Origin: Sialis fuliginosa
Lineage: Eukaryota > Arthropoda > Insecta > Megaloptera > Sialidae
Assembly: GCA_961205875.1 (NCBI GenBank)
Contig: OY540813.1
Location: 26,693,001 to 26,757,000 of the forward strand
Direction: 5' to 3'
DNA length: 64,000 nucleotides
Part shown: positions 1-10,033 of the stretch, piece after piece
Position numbering within the stretch: the first letter of the stretch is position 1
Layout: the number at the start of each line of letters is the position of its first letter
Position numbers and translations under genes: made by a program
The notes under the pieces: model-generated
Seen by the model: the letters and a program-made list of their open reading frames with translations, nothing else
What the model was told of the DNA's origin: nothing
Databases searched by the model: none

Positions 1-163
1 TGCAGGGTTGGATTTATAAAATTGTTTTACTCTTAATTAAGGCTACGCGTTGAGACGTATCTTTTCTCTCGAGTCAAAATCGAGACGAGATTGACTTAAA
101 TTCGGTCGAGACCGAAGTGATACCGCTTGAATTTTAATGAAATTAGATCATCTTTTTTGACTA
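1..163. repeat. CGAGAC-rich repeat fragment
   Basis: Positions 49-115 hold clustered GAGACG, TCGAG, CGAGACGAG and TCGAGACCG motifs in otherwise AT-rich DNA. Similar clusters occur near 905-970, 44195-44280, 50080-50165 and 50946-51063, so this looks like a piece of one dispersed family with repeated TCTCG/CGAGA motifs, a pattern often found near the ends of hAT-type elements. No complete copy with both ends is visible. The 164-743 transposon lies directly downstream and may have split it from the 905-970 piece. Confidence 0.4.
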
Positions 164-743
164 GGGTCAACTGGGGTAAAAGTGAAACACAATACAAATC
201 TTTCATGTTTTTTGACAGTTAACGATACAAATTCATACTTTAATTTTTTCTACTAGATGCGCTTATGAATAACCATTTTAAATACTTACGTCATTTGAAC
301 TGTACGATTCAACACGGATGAAAAAAGTGTGTTTCATTTTTAACCTCTAATTTGGGAAAATGTGAAACAGGTAAGGGAAAAAGTAAAACAGGCTTCTAAT
401 GGAAAATATTTCTCGAAAAATTATAAGAAAAGCTACAAAGGCAACTTTGATTTATCTTCTTTGTGGCATATCAATGTGAAATTGTAACTTTAATTAATAT
501 CTGAGCTATACAGAAAGTTATGTGCAAAGAATTAAAATTTAATTCACACGTTTTGACATCGACTAAATGGGAAATCTGTAGGGGTGATACATCACTTATT
601 AGACGATTCATATTTTCAGGCCGCTTTAACAAACCTTTAATGTCAGTTTTTATAATTCTCCTATAAACAAATTAGTTTTTAGTTGCAAGCTTGTTTCACT
701 TTTACCCAATTTTTTGGTGTTTCATATTTACCCCGCTCGACCC
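164..743. mobile_element. TA-flanked non-autonomous DNA transposon, GGGTC termini
   Basis: A 580-bp element flanked by TA at 162-163 and 744-745. Its left end reads GGGTCAACTGGGGTAAAAGT and its right end, read inward, GGGTCGAGCGGGGTAAATAT; about 27 bp match with five differences. GTGAAAC or near variants recur inside both ends (near 180, 360, 385, 695 and 715). There is no transposase reading frame, so it would be moved by proteins made elsewhere. A fragment of the right end recurs at 18490-18560. The TA target fits Tc1/mariner-like or related superfamilies; I cannot name the family. Confidence 0.75.
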
Positions 744-2314
744 TATAACATTTACGATTCTATGCGCTGATCTGGTCAAATTATATTGTATGTATGTAAT
801 GTAATATAATTTCAAAAATGTATTATTCGATATTAATTTGTAAAATCGATATCTATAGAAGTTTCAGTAGAAATAAATAAATAAGTCACCCAAGACTGAG
901 ATAATACTTCGTGTACGGGGACAGAAAGAAACCTAAATAAGATCGACATAAGAGACGAGCACGAGACCGTCAAACTAAATCTAATTATTTTCATAACTTT
1001 TCAATTTAGGTGTTATGTGTAACATCATGCTCAGGATTATTACAACTACCTACCTCTTATAAATATTTTTTTTAAATGTTCCGTGTTTTTTATATTAAAA
1101 ATAATAGGTACTATTACGAATATATGTGAGAAAAATAAAAACAGTTTTGTGTTTATAAAAATAATTTAATTGCAGTAGGTATCAGTAAATAAATGTTAAT
1201 CCAGTCCTGTTCCTGTGCGAATGTATATATGATGTACTTGATTTTGCAAAGCCTAAGAGAGAGAGGAGAGTGTAAATTTTTTATACTGCTCTCACTTCAC
1301 GTTCGTCATTGGTTCTTTATAATCATATTAACTTTATGTTCGCTTTTCCTTTATACACTGTCTGTATTGATGTGTTTTTATATGTAGGAGGTACACAAAT
1401 ACATTCATATAAAGTTATTATACCTTAAATGTAAATGTATAATAATAAAAATTGAATTTTTTTTATTAAAAAATTTAACTGGAATATAAATTTGAACGAT
1501 GGAATTTTTCCAGCTCTTCATACCGTTATTTTTAATTTCATTATATTAGTATTTGTTTTTAATTTGAAATTGTATCATATTCTGAAAGAAATTAAAATAC
1601 AACATTCCTTTAATATCGTTTATTTTATTAGGTATTTATGGTACGTTTGTTTTGAGAGATTTTTTTATGAAATGAAATGAAATACTTTATTGGTTTTAAT
1701 TTCAATGTTAATATGTAATTTGATATTTTGTATCGTTTACGATATAATGAATTTTTTATGTCGTTTTAATGTGATCTTCTTTGTATTTTAAATAAAATAA
1801 TTGATTATACATTAAAATTTTTAATAATTATATTTTAATATTCATTAGCTAAATATATATAATAATGTAAATATTACCTATAACAAGAGATCTCATTATT
1901 TTAAAATATTTATATGTAATTTGACCTTTCTTTAATAAAATGTCAATTGATATTGCAAATACAAATAAGTTTTTGTTGGAAGTGTATTATTAAAAAATCA
2001 AGTATTTATTTATAAGAATACGAATGGCTCTAAATTTCAAGATATAAAGCACGTCTGAAACTGGTACAAGTTTTCAATAAACTTCAAAATATTTTTTTAT
2101 TGGTAGTTTTTTTCTTAACATTTTATCAATATCAATATGAGAGTTCGTTTCTTCCATATTCAGTATATCATTACTTATTGTTAGTTTTTTTTTATATAGA
2201 TATAATAAATATAGACTTTTTTACATAAATGGAAAGTTTTTTTGAGCTTACAATAAAAATGTAACTTTTTCATTTATTCATTTAAACTATTGATTCTTGA
2301 CTTATCAATTTGAA
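744..2314. other. AT-rich stretch without recognised gene
   Basis: Low-complexity AT-rich DNA. Apart from a short CGAGACC-type fragment at about 905-970 and a GAAAT run near 1668-1684, I see no coding exon, RNA gene or clear element. The short open frames (for example 1193-1387) are of the length expected by chance at this composition. Confidence 0.6.
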
Positions 2315-2451
2315 TAAAACATCAATATTGCAACTTTTTACACTAGTATTAACCAATTTTTTTAAACATATATATCTCCAAAAGTAAGAGTAAAAATTTT
2401 TAAAAATAATTGGTTAATACTGGTGTGAAAAGTTGCAATATTGATGTTTTA
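2315..2451. mobile_element. Hairpin MITE
   Basis: Two arms of about 52 bp (2315-2366 and 2396-2451) are inverted copies with few mismatches, separated by about 30 bp. The outer parts read TAAAACATCAATATTGCAAC on the left and its complement on the right. It has no coding capacity. The shape is that of a small foldback MITE; the target duplication is unclear and no second copy was found in the window. Confidence 0.65.
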
Positions 2452-2621
2452 ATAAAATCCATAAGTCACAACAATACGGTACGAGACACAAGTACACGAG
2501 GATCGACTCGCATTTTATTTTATTTTGAATACACGTAATAATATTGATTACGCCATAAGAAATTTAACATTGGGTGAATTAGAAGTATTGTAGTGAAACC
2601 TTTGTACAAATATAAGGGCGT

Positions 2622-2784
2622 GTGATTGGTGCATTTTGAAATGCCGCCATGAAACTAACTAATAAATTTTAAATTAGTCTATAGTGTTTTCGTTTTAGTT
2701 AAAAACAAAGCACTATTGACTAATTTTAAATGTATCAGTTAGTTTCATTTATGGAGGTATATTTATTTCAAAATGCACCAATGA
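2622..2784. mobile_element. Hairpin MITE, ATTGGTGCATTTTGAAAT arms
   Basis: An inverted repeat of about 70 bp per arm. The left arm starts GATTGGTGCATTTTGAAAT (2624) and the right arm ends with ATTTCAAAATGCACCAATGAC apart from one base. A GAAACTAACT block follows in both arms and a short spacer (CGTTTTAGTTAAAAAC) sits at the turn. No reading frame. A non-autonomous element unrelated to the neighbouring hairpin at 2315-2451. Confidence 0.65.
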
Positions 2785-3055
2785 CAAGTCAATATATTTG
2801 TATTTGATGAATATAGGTATGAATGTAAGAATGTAGATATACATATTTTTATTTTTGTGTCGCGTGATCACCAACGCTTTATCGGTGTTGTGAGTGACTG
2901 TGTAAATGTTCCACCTTGTTTCACGCTTTATGCGGTTTCACAGATTTTGCGGTTGAACCACTTTATCCTTCCTAACCAAAGAGTTTTTGTGAAATAGACC
3001 TGTTAATATAAAAACAGATAATATGCTTTAAGTAGGCGAATACTTTAATAAATAA

Positions 3056-3458
3056 AACGGCCAAGTGCGTGTTGGGCACGCACATGATAGGTTTCTGTAG
3101 TTATTATGATTTATAAACAAGAGTTATTTCAATTTTTTTTTATAAACTATTCTAGCTACAGTGTTCGTTATAATTTTCATTGAAAGTACTGACTAAAAGC
3201 TACATTCTGGATTTTTTTATAGATTTTTTGCATCGATAGTTTCGAAAGTAGAAGGGGGGAGGGGACGCTCTGATAACGACATTTAAATGCAAATATATCG
3301 TGACTGAAGGGTTAATAACATTTTTTGTTGCTCAACTTCACTTACCTCACTCAATGTGGTAAGTGAAAAAAATTTGTGTACACTTTTCAGTCTATGGGAA
3401 GGGGTCCAAAATAATTTTGACAATGTTCGTTATAATTTTCAGTGAAAGTATTAATTAA
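3056..3458 (+). repeat. Dispersed repeat, CGGCCAAGTGCG-type (copy 1)
   Basis: Begins at about 3058 with CGGCCAAGTGCGTGTTGGGC and shares most of its length with the inverted copy at 33233-33735. Shared blocks include GATAGGTT.CTG.AGT, CTACAGTGTTCGTTATAATT, AAATATATCGTGACTGAAGG and ACTTTTCAGTCTATGG. The segment GTTCGTTATAATTTTCAGTG recurs at about 3424, suggesting a local duplication at the 3' end. A GGCCAAGTGCG start with a GACGGACGG tail (seen in copy 2) resembles a repeat type I know from moths and other insects. No protein is encoded. Confidence 0.65.
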
Positions 3459-3619
3459 ATTTTGTATTTAACAATTAAAACTTTTAGTTAAGCTATAATA
3501 CATAAATAAAACAATATTTTAAATGTTAATTTAAAGAAAACAATGGGAAAATAAAACCAGTTTCAGGCATTAAATAACCCTTATACTTAAAAAAAACGTT
3601 ATAAATATAATTTGTTCGA

Positions 3620-3674
3620 ATGTGGCCGCGGACCGCACAAAAGGACACGGCGGGCAGCGGGTTGGCCAGCCCTG
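3620..3674. repeat. hAT-type terminal fragment
   Basis: GC-rich sequence ending in GGTTGGCCAGCCCTG at 3674, which matches the familiar right end of many hAT elements (inverted end CAGGGCTGGCCAACC). The partner left end is not visible upstream, so this is a truncated end. It lies about 100 bp before the repeat starting at 3775. Confidence 0.5.
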
Positions 3675-3774
3675 TCCTAAGCTAACATAAAATAATTGTG
3701 TTCCGATTAGCGATCATTTTTGAATCAAACTACAACTACTACTTGATGCAAAATTGACCCTGATAAAGAAGAGT

Positions 3775-4495
3775 AAAAAACATCTGCTAAGTAAAGTGCT
3801 TTCTCGTGCTAAATTCACCAAAAATAGTTAATTATTAAAAAAAATTAAATAAAAACCGATAAAGTGATCAAATAAATTGCTTAGCATTGGCTAACCATTT
3901 AATTTTTATACAATTTTACTAAAAAATATTAGTTCGAATTTTTTCCTTATGACGCACCTGATCTTTTTCCGTATATTTTTAATTTTTTGACAATTTCAAT
4001 TAAATCTAAATTTATGCAAACGTCAAAATGGCATTTAATATGTCAAAGTAAACATCAATTTAAAAAAAAAACACGATTTTTTCAAGCAAATTGAGATAAA
4101 TCTTTGTAAGAAAATATTTTATAACAAACGTTGTAGATTAATATTATACAAAATTGAATGCTCAACAAAAAAGATTCCATAAAATTTTCACGTAACATGT
4201 GTCGTTCTTGAGATATCTTGAAAAAATAAATATTTTCGGATGTCACTTCTCCTTACACACGATTTTGATGATTTTGAAACGGGACTATCCTCAAACTAGA
4301 TCCCAACCATTCAACCAAGTTCAGTGGTTCATGAGTTTCGCATGTGACAAGGATTCAGAGGACAGACACACACACATACATACAGACAGACAGACACGGA
4401 ACGGAAAAAGTGTTTATCTTGACCTGAAACAGAAAGATCAATTTAAAATTTTGAAATCGGAGAACATTTTTTTTGTCTCATTCTAAAACGATCAC
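3775..4495 (+). repeat. Dispersed repeat of about 720 bp (copy 1)
   Basis: Matches 56505-57245 in the same orientation along its length. Anchor blocks are AAAAACATCTGC, CTCGTGCT.AATT.ACCAAA, ACTAAAAAATATTAGTTCGAA, the run CTTGAGATATCTTGAAAAAA, AAGGATTCAG followed by ACAGAC repeats, and AGAAAGATCAATTTAAAATT near the 3' end. The open frame 4199-4486 is an accidental reading of the repeat. The ACAGACAGAC motif followed by a conserved 3' block resembles tails of insect non-LTR elements, but I see no reverse transcriptase. A third piece of the 3' block lies at 26073-26130. Confidence 0.7.
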
Positions 4496-4639
4496 ATACG
4501 AGTGCATAAAATCTAGTTTTTTAGATCACATATTTTTTGTTTCAATATATGTACAATACAGATAACATGTGCTAATAGAATTCCAACTGACATGCGTATA
4601 TGTATCCGTATTAAATATTCCCCCCAACCCCCTCTGCCT

Positions 4640-4820
4640 GATCATATATAACCCCTTACGCGCGGTCAATCTCTACACGATATATGAGGAAGCATTGGGC
4701 AACGAAACGAACCCATTTTGTCCGCCGCCAGGGTCAATGACCCTCACTCCCGTGCAGTCTGATGCACCCCCTACCCACCCCCGTAGGTGTTAATGGACCC
4801 CAGCGTCGCGACGCTGTACA
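4640..4820. promoter_or_regulatory. GC-rich island with EcRE-type inverted repeat
   Basis: A block distinctly richer in G and C than its surroundings. At 4730-4744 it holds the perfect palindrome AGGGTCAATGACCCT, two GGGTCA half-sites inverted around one base, which fits the IR-1 consensus bound by ecdysone receptor/USP-type nuclear receptors. At 4801-4816 lies a second perfect palindrome, CAGCGTCGCGACGCTG. A frame at 4569-4793 reads through the block (…ALGNETNPFCPPPG…) and could be a short exon, since CGTAG|GTGTTA follows, but no convincing acceptor precedes it. A regulatory element is the likelier reading. Confidence 0.4.
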
Positions 4821-6597
4821 TAGCTAAATGTAGTGCATTTTTTTGTTATTGCAATTTATATAAATTTTCTGCATGTGAAATTGAAGGGGTGGATAGGTTT
4901 TCATTAATTTTGTGGGGGTTTATTATCATGAATATATTTTATGTACAGTACAAGATTTATATTATATTTTATTTGGTTATAAAATGTGAATTTACAATTA
5001 ATCATAATTATTATTTTTCTAACCTATCTATGTAGGTATATATTAAAATAACTAACATATTTATTTTGCATCTATGTAATTGTTATGATTTTAATATAAA
5101 AACAATATTATATACATAGTACATATATGTATATATGAGCATTTCCAGTAGTTTTTTTTTTAAACAGGGCGCACGTTTGTCTCCGATTTTGCTCCCATTT
5201 TTTTAAAGTACATATCAAAAGAACATGTTTCCCAAAATGTTTTTTTAAAGTTTTGATATCGAGCGAAATTAGACTTTTTTTCAAAACTACCTTAATTTTC
5301 TAAATGTCTCGTACTATGCATGTTATAGGGATCATTCTCTTCGTTTTTTATTGAACTTTCATTTAAATCTGTTTCAGAGCCCAATATTCAATTTTGGCCG
5401 AATGCAGTACCAAAACATAAAGTTTGCCAAATATTTTGGTTTAACCCAAAACACTTTTATGTCGTTTCCAAATGTTCATACATTTTTTAATTTGGTCAAA
5501 AACTTTTAAAGTTACATTTGTTTTAATGTCTTATTTTCCAAAAAAAAAAACGCTATATTATATTAAATATATATAATATATATAATATATATATATTAAA
5601 AAATTTTTCTCTATAATTCAAACTGCACCAAATTTTGACAAAAAAAATTACTTTTTAATCTTAAAACGCCGTGCGTAAAAAAACTTTTTACGCACGACGA
5701 GCGCAAAAGTACTACTTTACACACTGAAATGTCAATGAAAAATCCTACTTTTTTACACGGTTGTAGAAACAATATATGAACGTTTTTTTTTAAACCTAAA
5801 TTAAAGTTCTTGAACTCAAATAACTTGTACGTAGTTAAGCTTGAGCCATAAATCGAATCAAAATTTATGTATTAAGCCCGAACTATAAATAATTTCAGGG
5901 TTAGGTCCCTTCTTATTCAGTTCAATACATAATTTTTATGCTTAAATATCAAATAACTTGTGAGCAAAAATCGGAAATCCAATCTTAAATCTACTATTCA
6001 TTCGTTTTGATGCTATTACTATATTTTTCACTTTATTTGTAATATCGTTGACGGTCTCATCGTGATTCAACAGAATTAGGTGGAAAATAAATTTAAATTT
6101 TTAAAATGTATGTATTCATAATACATATGTTTCTATATTCCATACATTTAAAGTACATAATATATATATGCACATAATAATTTCAACAAGAAATGATTAA
6201 AATTGTATCCATACATTTAATATTTGTATTTTTTTTTCGATGTTACGTATTTTAGATGATTACACTAACTTCAATGGGCATGGCGATTTGCCAAACCATT
6301 CTAGTAGAAGTAAAGTAGAGTTGGTCCTACATAAATGTCGTCGTTTCATTATTTCAGAGCGGTTTTTCTATTTGCGGAAATAATGGCGGAACATTTCGGT
6401 AGATTATGTTCTCAATTAATACAAAATATCTATTTGCCTAAACGGAAGATATTTGATTATTTAAAAACATGAAATGAATTCAAGTTGACTTTTTATTATT
6501 CTTATTATATTTTTTTATGGTTTTTGAAGATTATTTTTAAGAACTAGCATTGATATTTGAATAATTAATCGCATAAAAATAGGGTTATATTAAGGTT
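4821..6597. other. AT-rich stretch with microsatellite and one hairpin
   Basis: No gene recognised. 5160-5290 and 5390-5480 have the look of old transposon untranslated sequence. An AT-dinucleotide run occupies about 5552-5605. A 30-codon frame at 6383-6472 starts ATGGCGGAACAT and is too short to support. Confidence 0.5.
5670..5696. repeat. Perfect 12-bp hairpin
   Basis: CGTGCGTAAAAA (5670-5681) and TTTTTACGCACG (5685-5696) are perfect complements around a 3-base loop. It is stem-loop shaped but not an obvious gene terminator, because no transcription unit ends here. It could be the tip of a degraded foldback element. Confidence 0.6.
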
Positions 6598-7985
6598 ATG
6601 AAATTATTTCGGATACGAATTTTTATTGCTTACATTAGTATTTGTTTTATCCGTAGTTTGCGTTTCAAGGCTCGGGCAAAATTTAATTATTTCGGATACG
6701 GAAGGGATAAATGGGTAACCAAAAATTGTTTTAATTCAATTTTGGCGAGTAGCAAGGTATGTAAAGTACAAGGTAGTCTCAGTAGCTCGGCAGAGAAAGA
6801 CATATGTCTTCTGGAGTGCCCAAATGTGGAGAAGGGGAATGATACGCTCAATCGTAACCAAAATACGTCATCTGGGTTGCCCAAGCTAATTGGTCAAAAG
6901 CTACTGAGGCAGCAATATGTGTATTTACTAACCTTGGGCGAGTAGAGTATGAAATTTAAGGAATTAAACAAATTTAAAAAAATCTTAAAAATATTTTCAA
7001 AATTATAATATAGATACTCCTAGTATACAATTATGTTGCTACTATAAACTATAAACTAATGTGTAAATAATTAATTGGTTCTTGTAACTTTGTTAAATGT
7101 TTAGTTTATGGTACGGGACACTATTATGCAAGGCTCGACATGTACTTGACAATTTTTATGCAACTTGTTTTTATGCATTTAAAAAACATTTATGAACAAT
7201 TTTCTGAAGTTTCATGAAAAACTATTCATTTTGCCTATTATCCGTTCCATACATCGGTATCTTAAAGAGAACACGAAAAATTTTGTGACAGTCATATCTA
7301 CCTGACCACGTACCTTAAAGTACACAAGTTAGATATCATTTGAAAGGCCTTGGCTTGGATTTGGGATTTATAATCCATATTTCCTATAATAGACATGATG
7401 CCTAATTTTTAAAAACTATTTTATGATGATTTTACGTGTCTCCTATTTCCAAAAAAAATTTTATTTCTGCAGAAAATAAAGGTTTAATCACTAAAATTGA
7501 CTCTAATTTTGAATTTGACGCTAAAACGCTCGCAGATGTCATGGCGCATTTTTGACGTCACGCCTATGTAAAAACACCTTGTCAACAATAACAAATCCTT
7601 GTTCCAACGTTTCTCGGTTTTAGTTTTGGTAACACAAAACTGAGCAAATTGATAATTTAAAACTACAAAATAATTTATAAACAGTGCAGATATTAATAAA
7701 ACAAAAATGATGTTTACTTAGCCGTGACATCATCCACTCTAATTGGTGTTTTATCTAATATGGCGAATTTCTGTATTTTGTGTTTTTATTTTAACAAAAA
7801 TTATATTAATCTCGCTTTTAAATTAAAAAAATACATTTTTTATAATCTTTTTAACCTATTTCATTGTTTAAAATCATAATTTCAGTGATTCTTTGTTACT
7901 GGCATCATGCCTATTGTATTTTTTTAATTAATTTACGCTCTCTTTCAGTCACGTACGTTGCTAATCCTTAATTATCACAATTCCA
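6598..7985. other. Stretch without recognised gene
   Basis: An open frame at 6598-6945 (115 codons) starts MKLFRIRIFIAY and lies in less AT-rich sequence that contains repeated phrases (ATTTCGGATACG twice, GGCGAGTAG twice, GCCCAA twice). It has no recognisable domain, and chance frames of this size are plausible across 64 kb. At 7553-7560 there is a TGACGTCA palindrome (CRE-like). The remainder is AT-rich filler. Confidence 0.45.
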
Positions 7986-7989
7986 TAAA

Positions 7990-8350
7990 AACTAAAACCG
8001 TTTGTGATTAATTTCGAAATGTAATCCCCTTGTACCGTAATGACAATACGCCACTGCAAATCAGGATACACTACAAGTGGAGTTGTCTGAAGTGTGTGTG
8101 TGTATGTGGAAATCCCCTGCGGGTCAACAACGATCAAGGTCTCCGTCTCGCCTGACCCGTCCCGACGCCCTCTCTGCGGGCGGCAGCGTTTGTAACGCAC
8201 ACTGTCCTGAAGAACACACAGTGCTACTCTACTCACTGACCTCGTTCTCGGGGATCACAGACCGTTTTAGGTCAAGGACAAGGAATTACCTTTTCAAGGA
8301 TGCGTGTTTGTTTATATTTCATGTATTGGTGGGTGTGACATTGGTTATGA
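7990..8350. promoter_or_regulatory. GC-rich block with nuclear-receptor half-sites
   Basis: An isolated GC-richer block that matches nothing else in the window. It carries GGGTCA (8121-8126), TCAAGGTC (8134-8141), TGACCT (8237-8242) and AGGTCA (8269-8274), which match half-sites of nuclear receptors; TCAAGGTC is of the FTZ-F1/ERR type. Both strands are open over part of it (8077-8355 + and 7961-8236 -), but neither translation resembles a known protein, so coding is not supported. It could be a cis-regulatory element, a non-coding exon or an old repeat. Confidence 0.3.
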
Positions 8351-8641
8351 AATAATGGAATAATTTGTTATGTTATTTGAAGTATAAAAATTTAAAAGTA
8401 CTTATAAACATCACTTCTCTTTTTTACAAGCGAGCAACTTTTTTCTTAAAAGTACGAGGGTACATTAGAATTTGAGCCCAATTAAAAAAATGATTAAATG
8501 TACTGAAAAAAATTAATTGAGTTTACCTTTCATAGTAAAATTGAACCCAAATTTTTTATCAATTATAGAAATTTGGTTAGATTAATGTTAATGAGAACAA
8601 ATATTTTCAGTCAACCTAATATTTTTCATAAAAGTTAAATA

Positions 8642-9343
8642 CAGTCGGGACTCGTTTATTCTAAGCCTTCTCAATCGTTTTGAATTGAGGAAGTCGCGTT
8701 TATTCGAGAGGAGCTCCCACCAAGTTATGTATAGATCCTTGACCAATCAGCGTTGACGCGGGAATTGACGTAACCGCGAAGATGTATTCAAATGTTATAA
8801 ATGTATAATAGAATATTAATTACAAGAAATCCTTTATTTGTTCTTGTCTTCGTATTTTTTGATATTTTAACAACATATACAATCAAAGAAGTACAAATTC
8901 GACATTGCAAAATCATGAAAAAGCTATCACCAATTTTGTCTATTCGGGAAGTGTCATTTTTACTATTCTTAAGTTGGCAATACGTTCTGTGGTTTTGAAA
9001 ACTTTATATACCTTGGTATTTAATATTTATCGTTAATAGTTAATCGTGATAGTGAAATAATTTTACTTTACTTTTAATTTCGAATATGGCAAAATATGAG
9101 CAAGGTGACGAGTGACGACGGTGATAAGTGTAAATTATAATATGTATGTATTCTATCTAACCTAACCTCAAATCTATATCAAAAAGATTAAAATCTTTTG
9201 AAAAATATTGTACAGTCAATGAGATGAATACAAATGCTCTAATTCATTCTACAAAAAATTTCGGCGGAGAAGGAGACAAAATTACGAATAAACGAAACTC
9301 GGCATTCAGATAAACGAGATTTAGAATAAACGAGTCACAACTG
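8642..9343. mobile_element. pogo/Tigger-like non-autonomous transposon
   Basis: A 702-bp element flanked by TA at 8640-8641 and 9344-9345. The left end is CAGTCGGGACTCGTTTATTC and the right end, read inward, CAGTTGTGACTCGTTTATTC: 17 of 20 bases match and the match continues into TAA. CGTTTAT recurs just inside both ends (left near 8652 and 8698; right, inverted, near 9290, 9312 and 9325), like transposase subterminal sites. CAGT termini and TA targets fit the pogo/Tigger branch of Tc1/mariner. There is no DDE transposase frame. A related single end lies at 53470. Confidence 0.75.
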
Positions 9344-9543
9344 TATTCCGTTTTTAACAAAATTGTTTGGTCAATTAAAAATTATTTATAGCTTTGTTAA
9401 TTGAAAACCAACAATCGTACTGGATGATATTGCAATTTTCAAAGAATCAGATATTAAATATATTATAGCGGGCCAAAACTACTTATCAATTTAGCCCGGC
9501 TGTTGCCTAAGGATGGTTATTCATAGTTTTACTCTTATGTAAA

Positions 9544-9583
9544 ATGGCTATTAATAAAAACTGTGATGAATATTTTAATGAAG
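9544..9583 (+). CDS. Candidate first coding exon of a host gene
   Basis: A 40-base reading frame starts with ATG in a good context (AAAATGG) and translates as MAINKNCDEYFNE plus one leftover G. It ends in AAG|GTGAGT, a near-ideal 5' splice site. An in-frame TAA lies 36 bases upstream with no other in-frame ATG between, so this would be the true start. The peptide is unusually rich in D, E, N and K for random AT-rich DNA. The leftover base puts the intron in phase 1, which is what the candidate exon at 61176-61243 needs; joined, they give a 36-residue open frame with an Ala at the junction. It lies between the pogo-like element and a hairpin MITE and belongs to neither. I do not recognise the protein. 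It could still be a chance frame. Confidence 0.3.
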
Positions 9584-9614
9584 GTGAGTCAATGAGATGG
9601 CAAACATTGCAATT

Positions 9615-9894
9615 ATAGAACTGAGGTGGTGAGTTCCAAAACTCGTTCGTTACATTTAAAAAAAAATCGAGATATCAATGGATTTGGAAAGAATTGTTTA
9701 CATCAGTAATCAGTATATATTATAATGTCAGTTTTGAGCAAAACTCGCTCTATCACATTATGATTAACCGAATTTTACTCAAAAGTGTCATTACAATATG
9801 AAATAATGCCAAAAATTCTTTCAAAATTCACTGACATCTCGATTTTTTTAAAATTGAACGAACGAATTTTGGAATTCATCGCCTCAACTGTATC
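9615..9894. mobile_element. Hairpin MITE family A (copy 1)
   Basis: Nearly the whole 280 bp folds on itself. The outer arms carry GAGTTCCAAAACTCGTTCGT (left, from 9631) against an inverted copy ending near 9880, then a shared AATCGAGAT.TCA.TG block, and the inner arms carry AATGTCAGTTTTGAGCAAAA against its inverted near-copy. A second member lies at 31826-32020. No coding capacity. The open frame 9785-10069 is a by-product of the arm. Confidence 0.7.
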
Positions 9895-9958
9895 TGTTAT
9901 AGAAAATATATTACTGTACAAAACTGAAAAAATTCAGTATAACATTAGTTATTTCCTT

Positions 9959-10033
9959 AGGAAGGTAAGTGTTACTTACATTTCTTGTGTCATGATATCC
10001 ATAAATCGTGTGGTAAAATCCACTTACCTTCCT
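9959..10033. repeat. 75-bp hairpin with 13-bp perfect arms
   Basis: AGGAAGGTAAGTG (9959-9971) is the exact inverted copy of CACTTACCTTCCT (10021-10033). Because of this symmetry a splice-donor-like GGTAAGT appears on both strands. It sits 65 bp beyond the family A hairpin, whose second copy is also followed at a similar distance by AAGGTAAG (about 32102). Confidence 0.6.

Noticed and set aside
6383-6472. 30-codon frame starting ATGGCGGAACAT with acceptable start context
   Set aside because: Too short and with no splice site or conservation evidence.
6598-6945. 115-codon open frame beginning MKLFRIRIFIAY, possible small secreted protein
   Set aside because: No recognisable domain, internal nucleotide phrases repeat, and a frame of this length is plausible by chance somewhere in 64 kb.
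8077-8355. 92-codon + strand and 91-codon - strand frames in the GC-rich block
   Set aside because: Stops are rare at this composition; neither translation resembles a known family.
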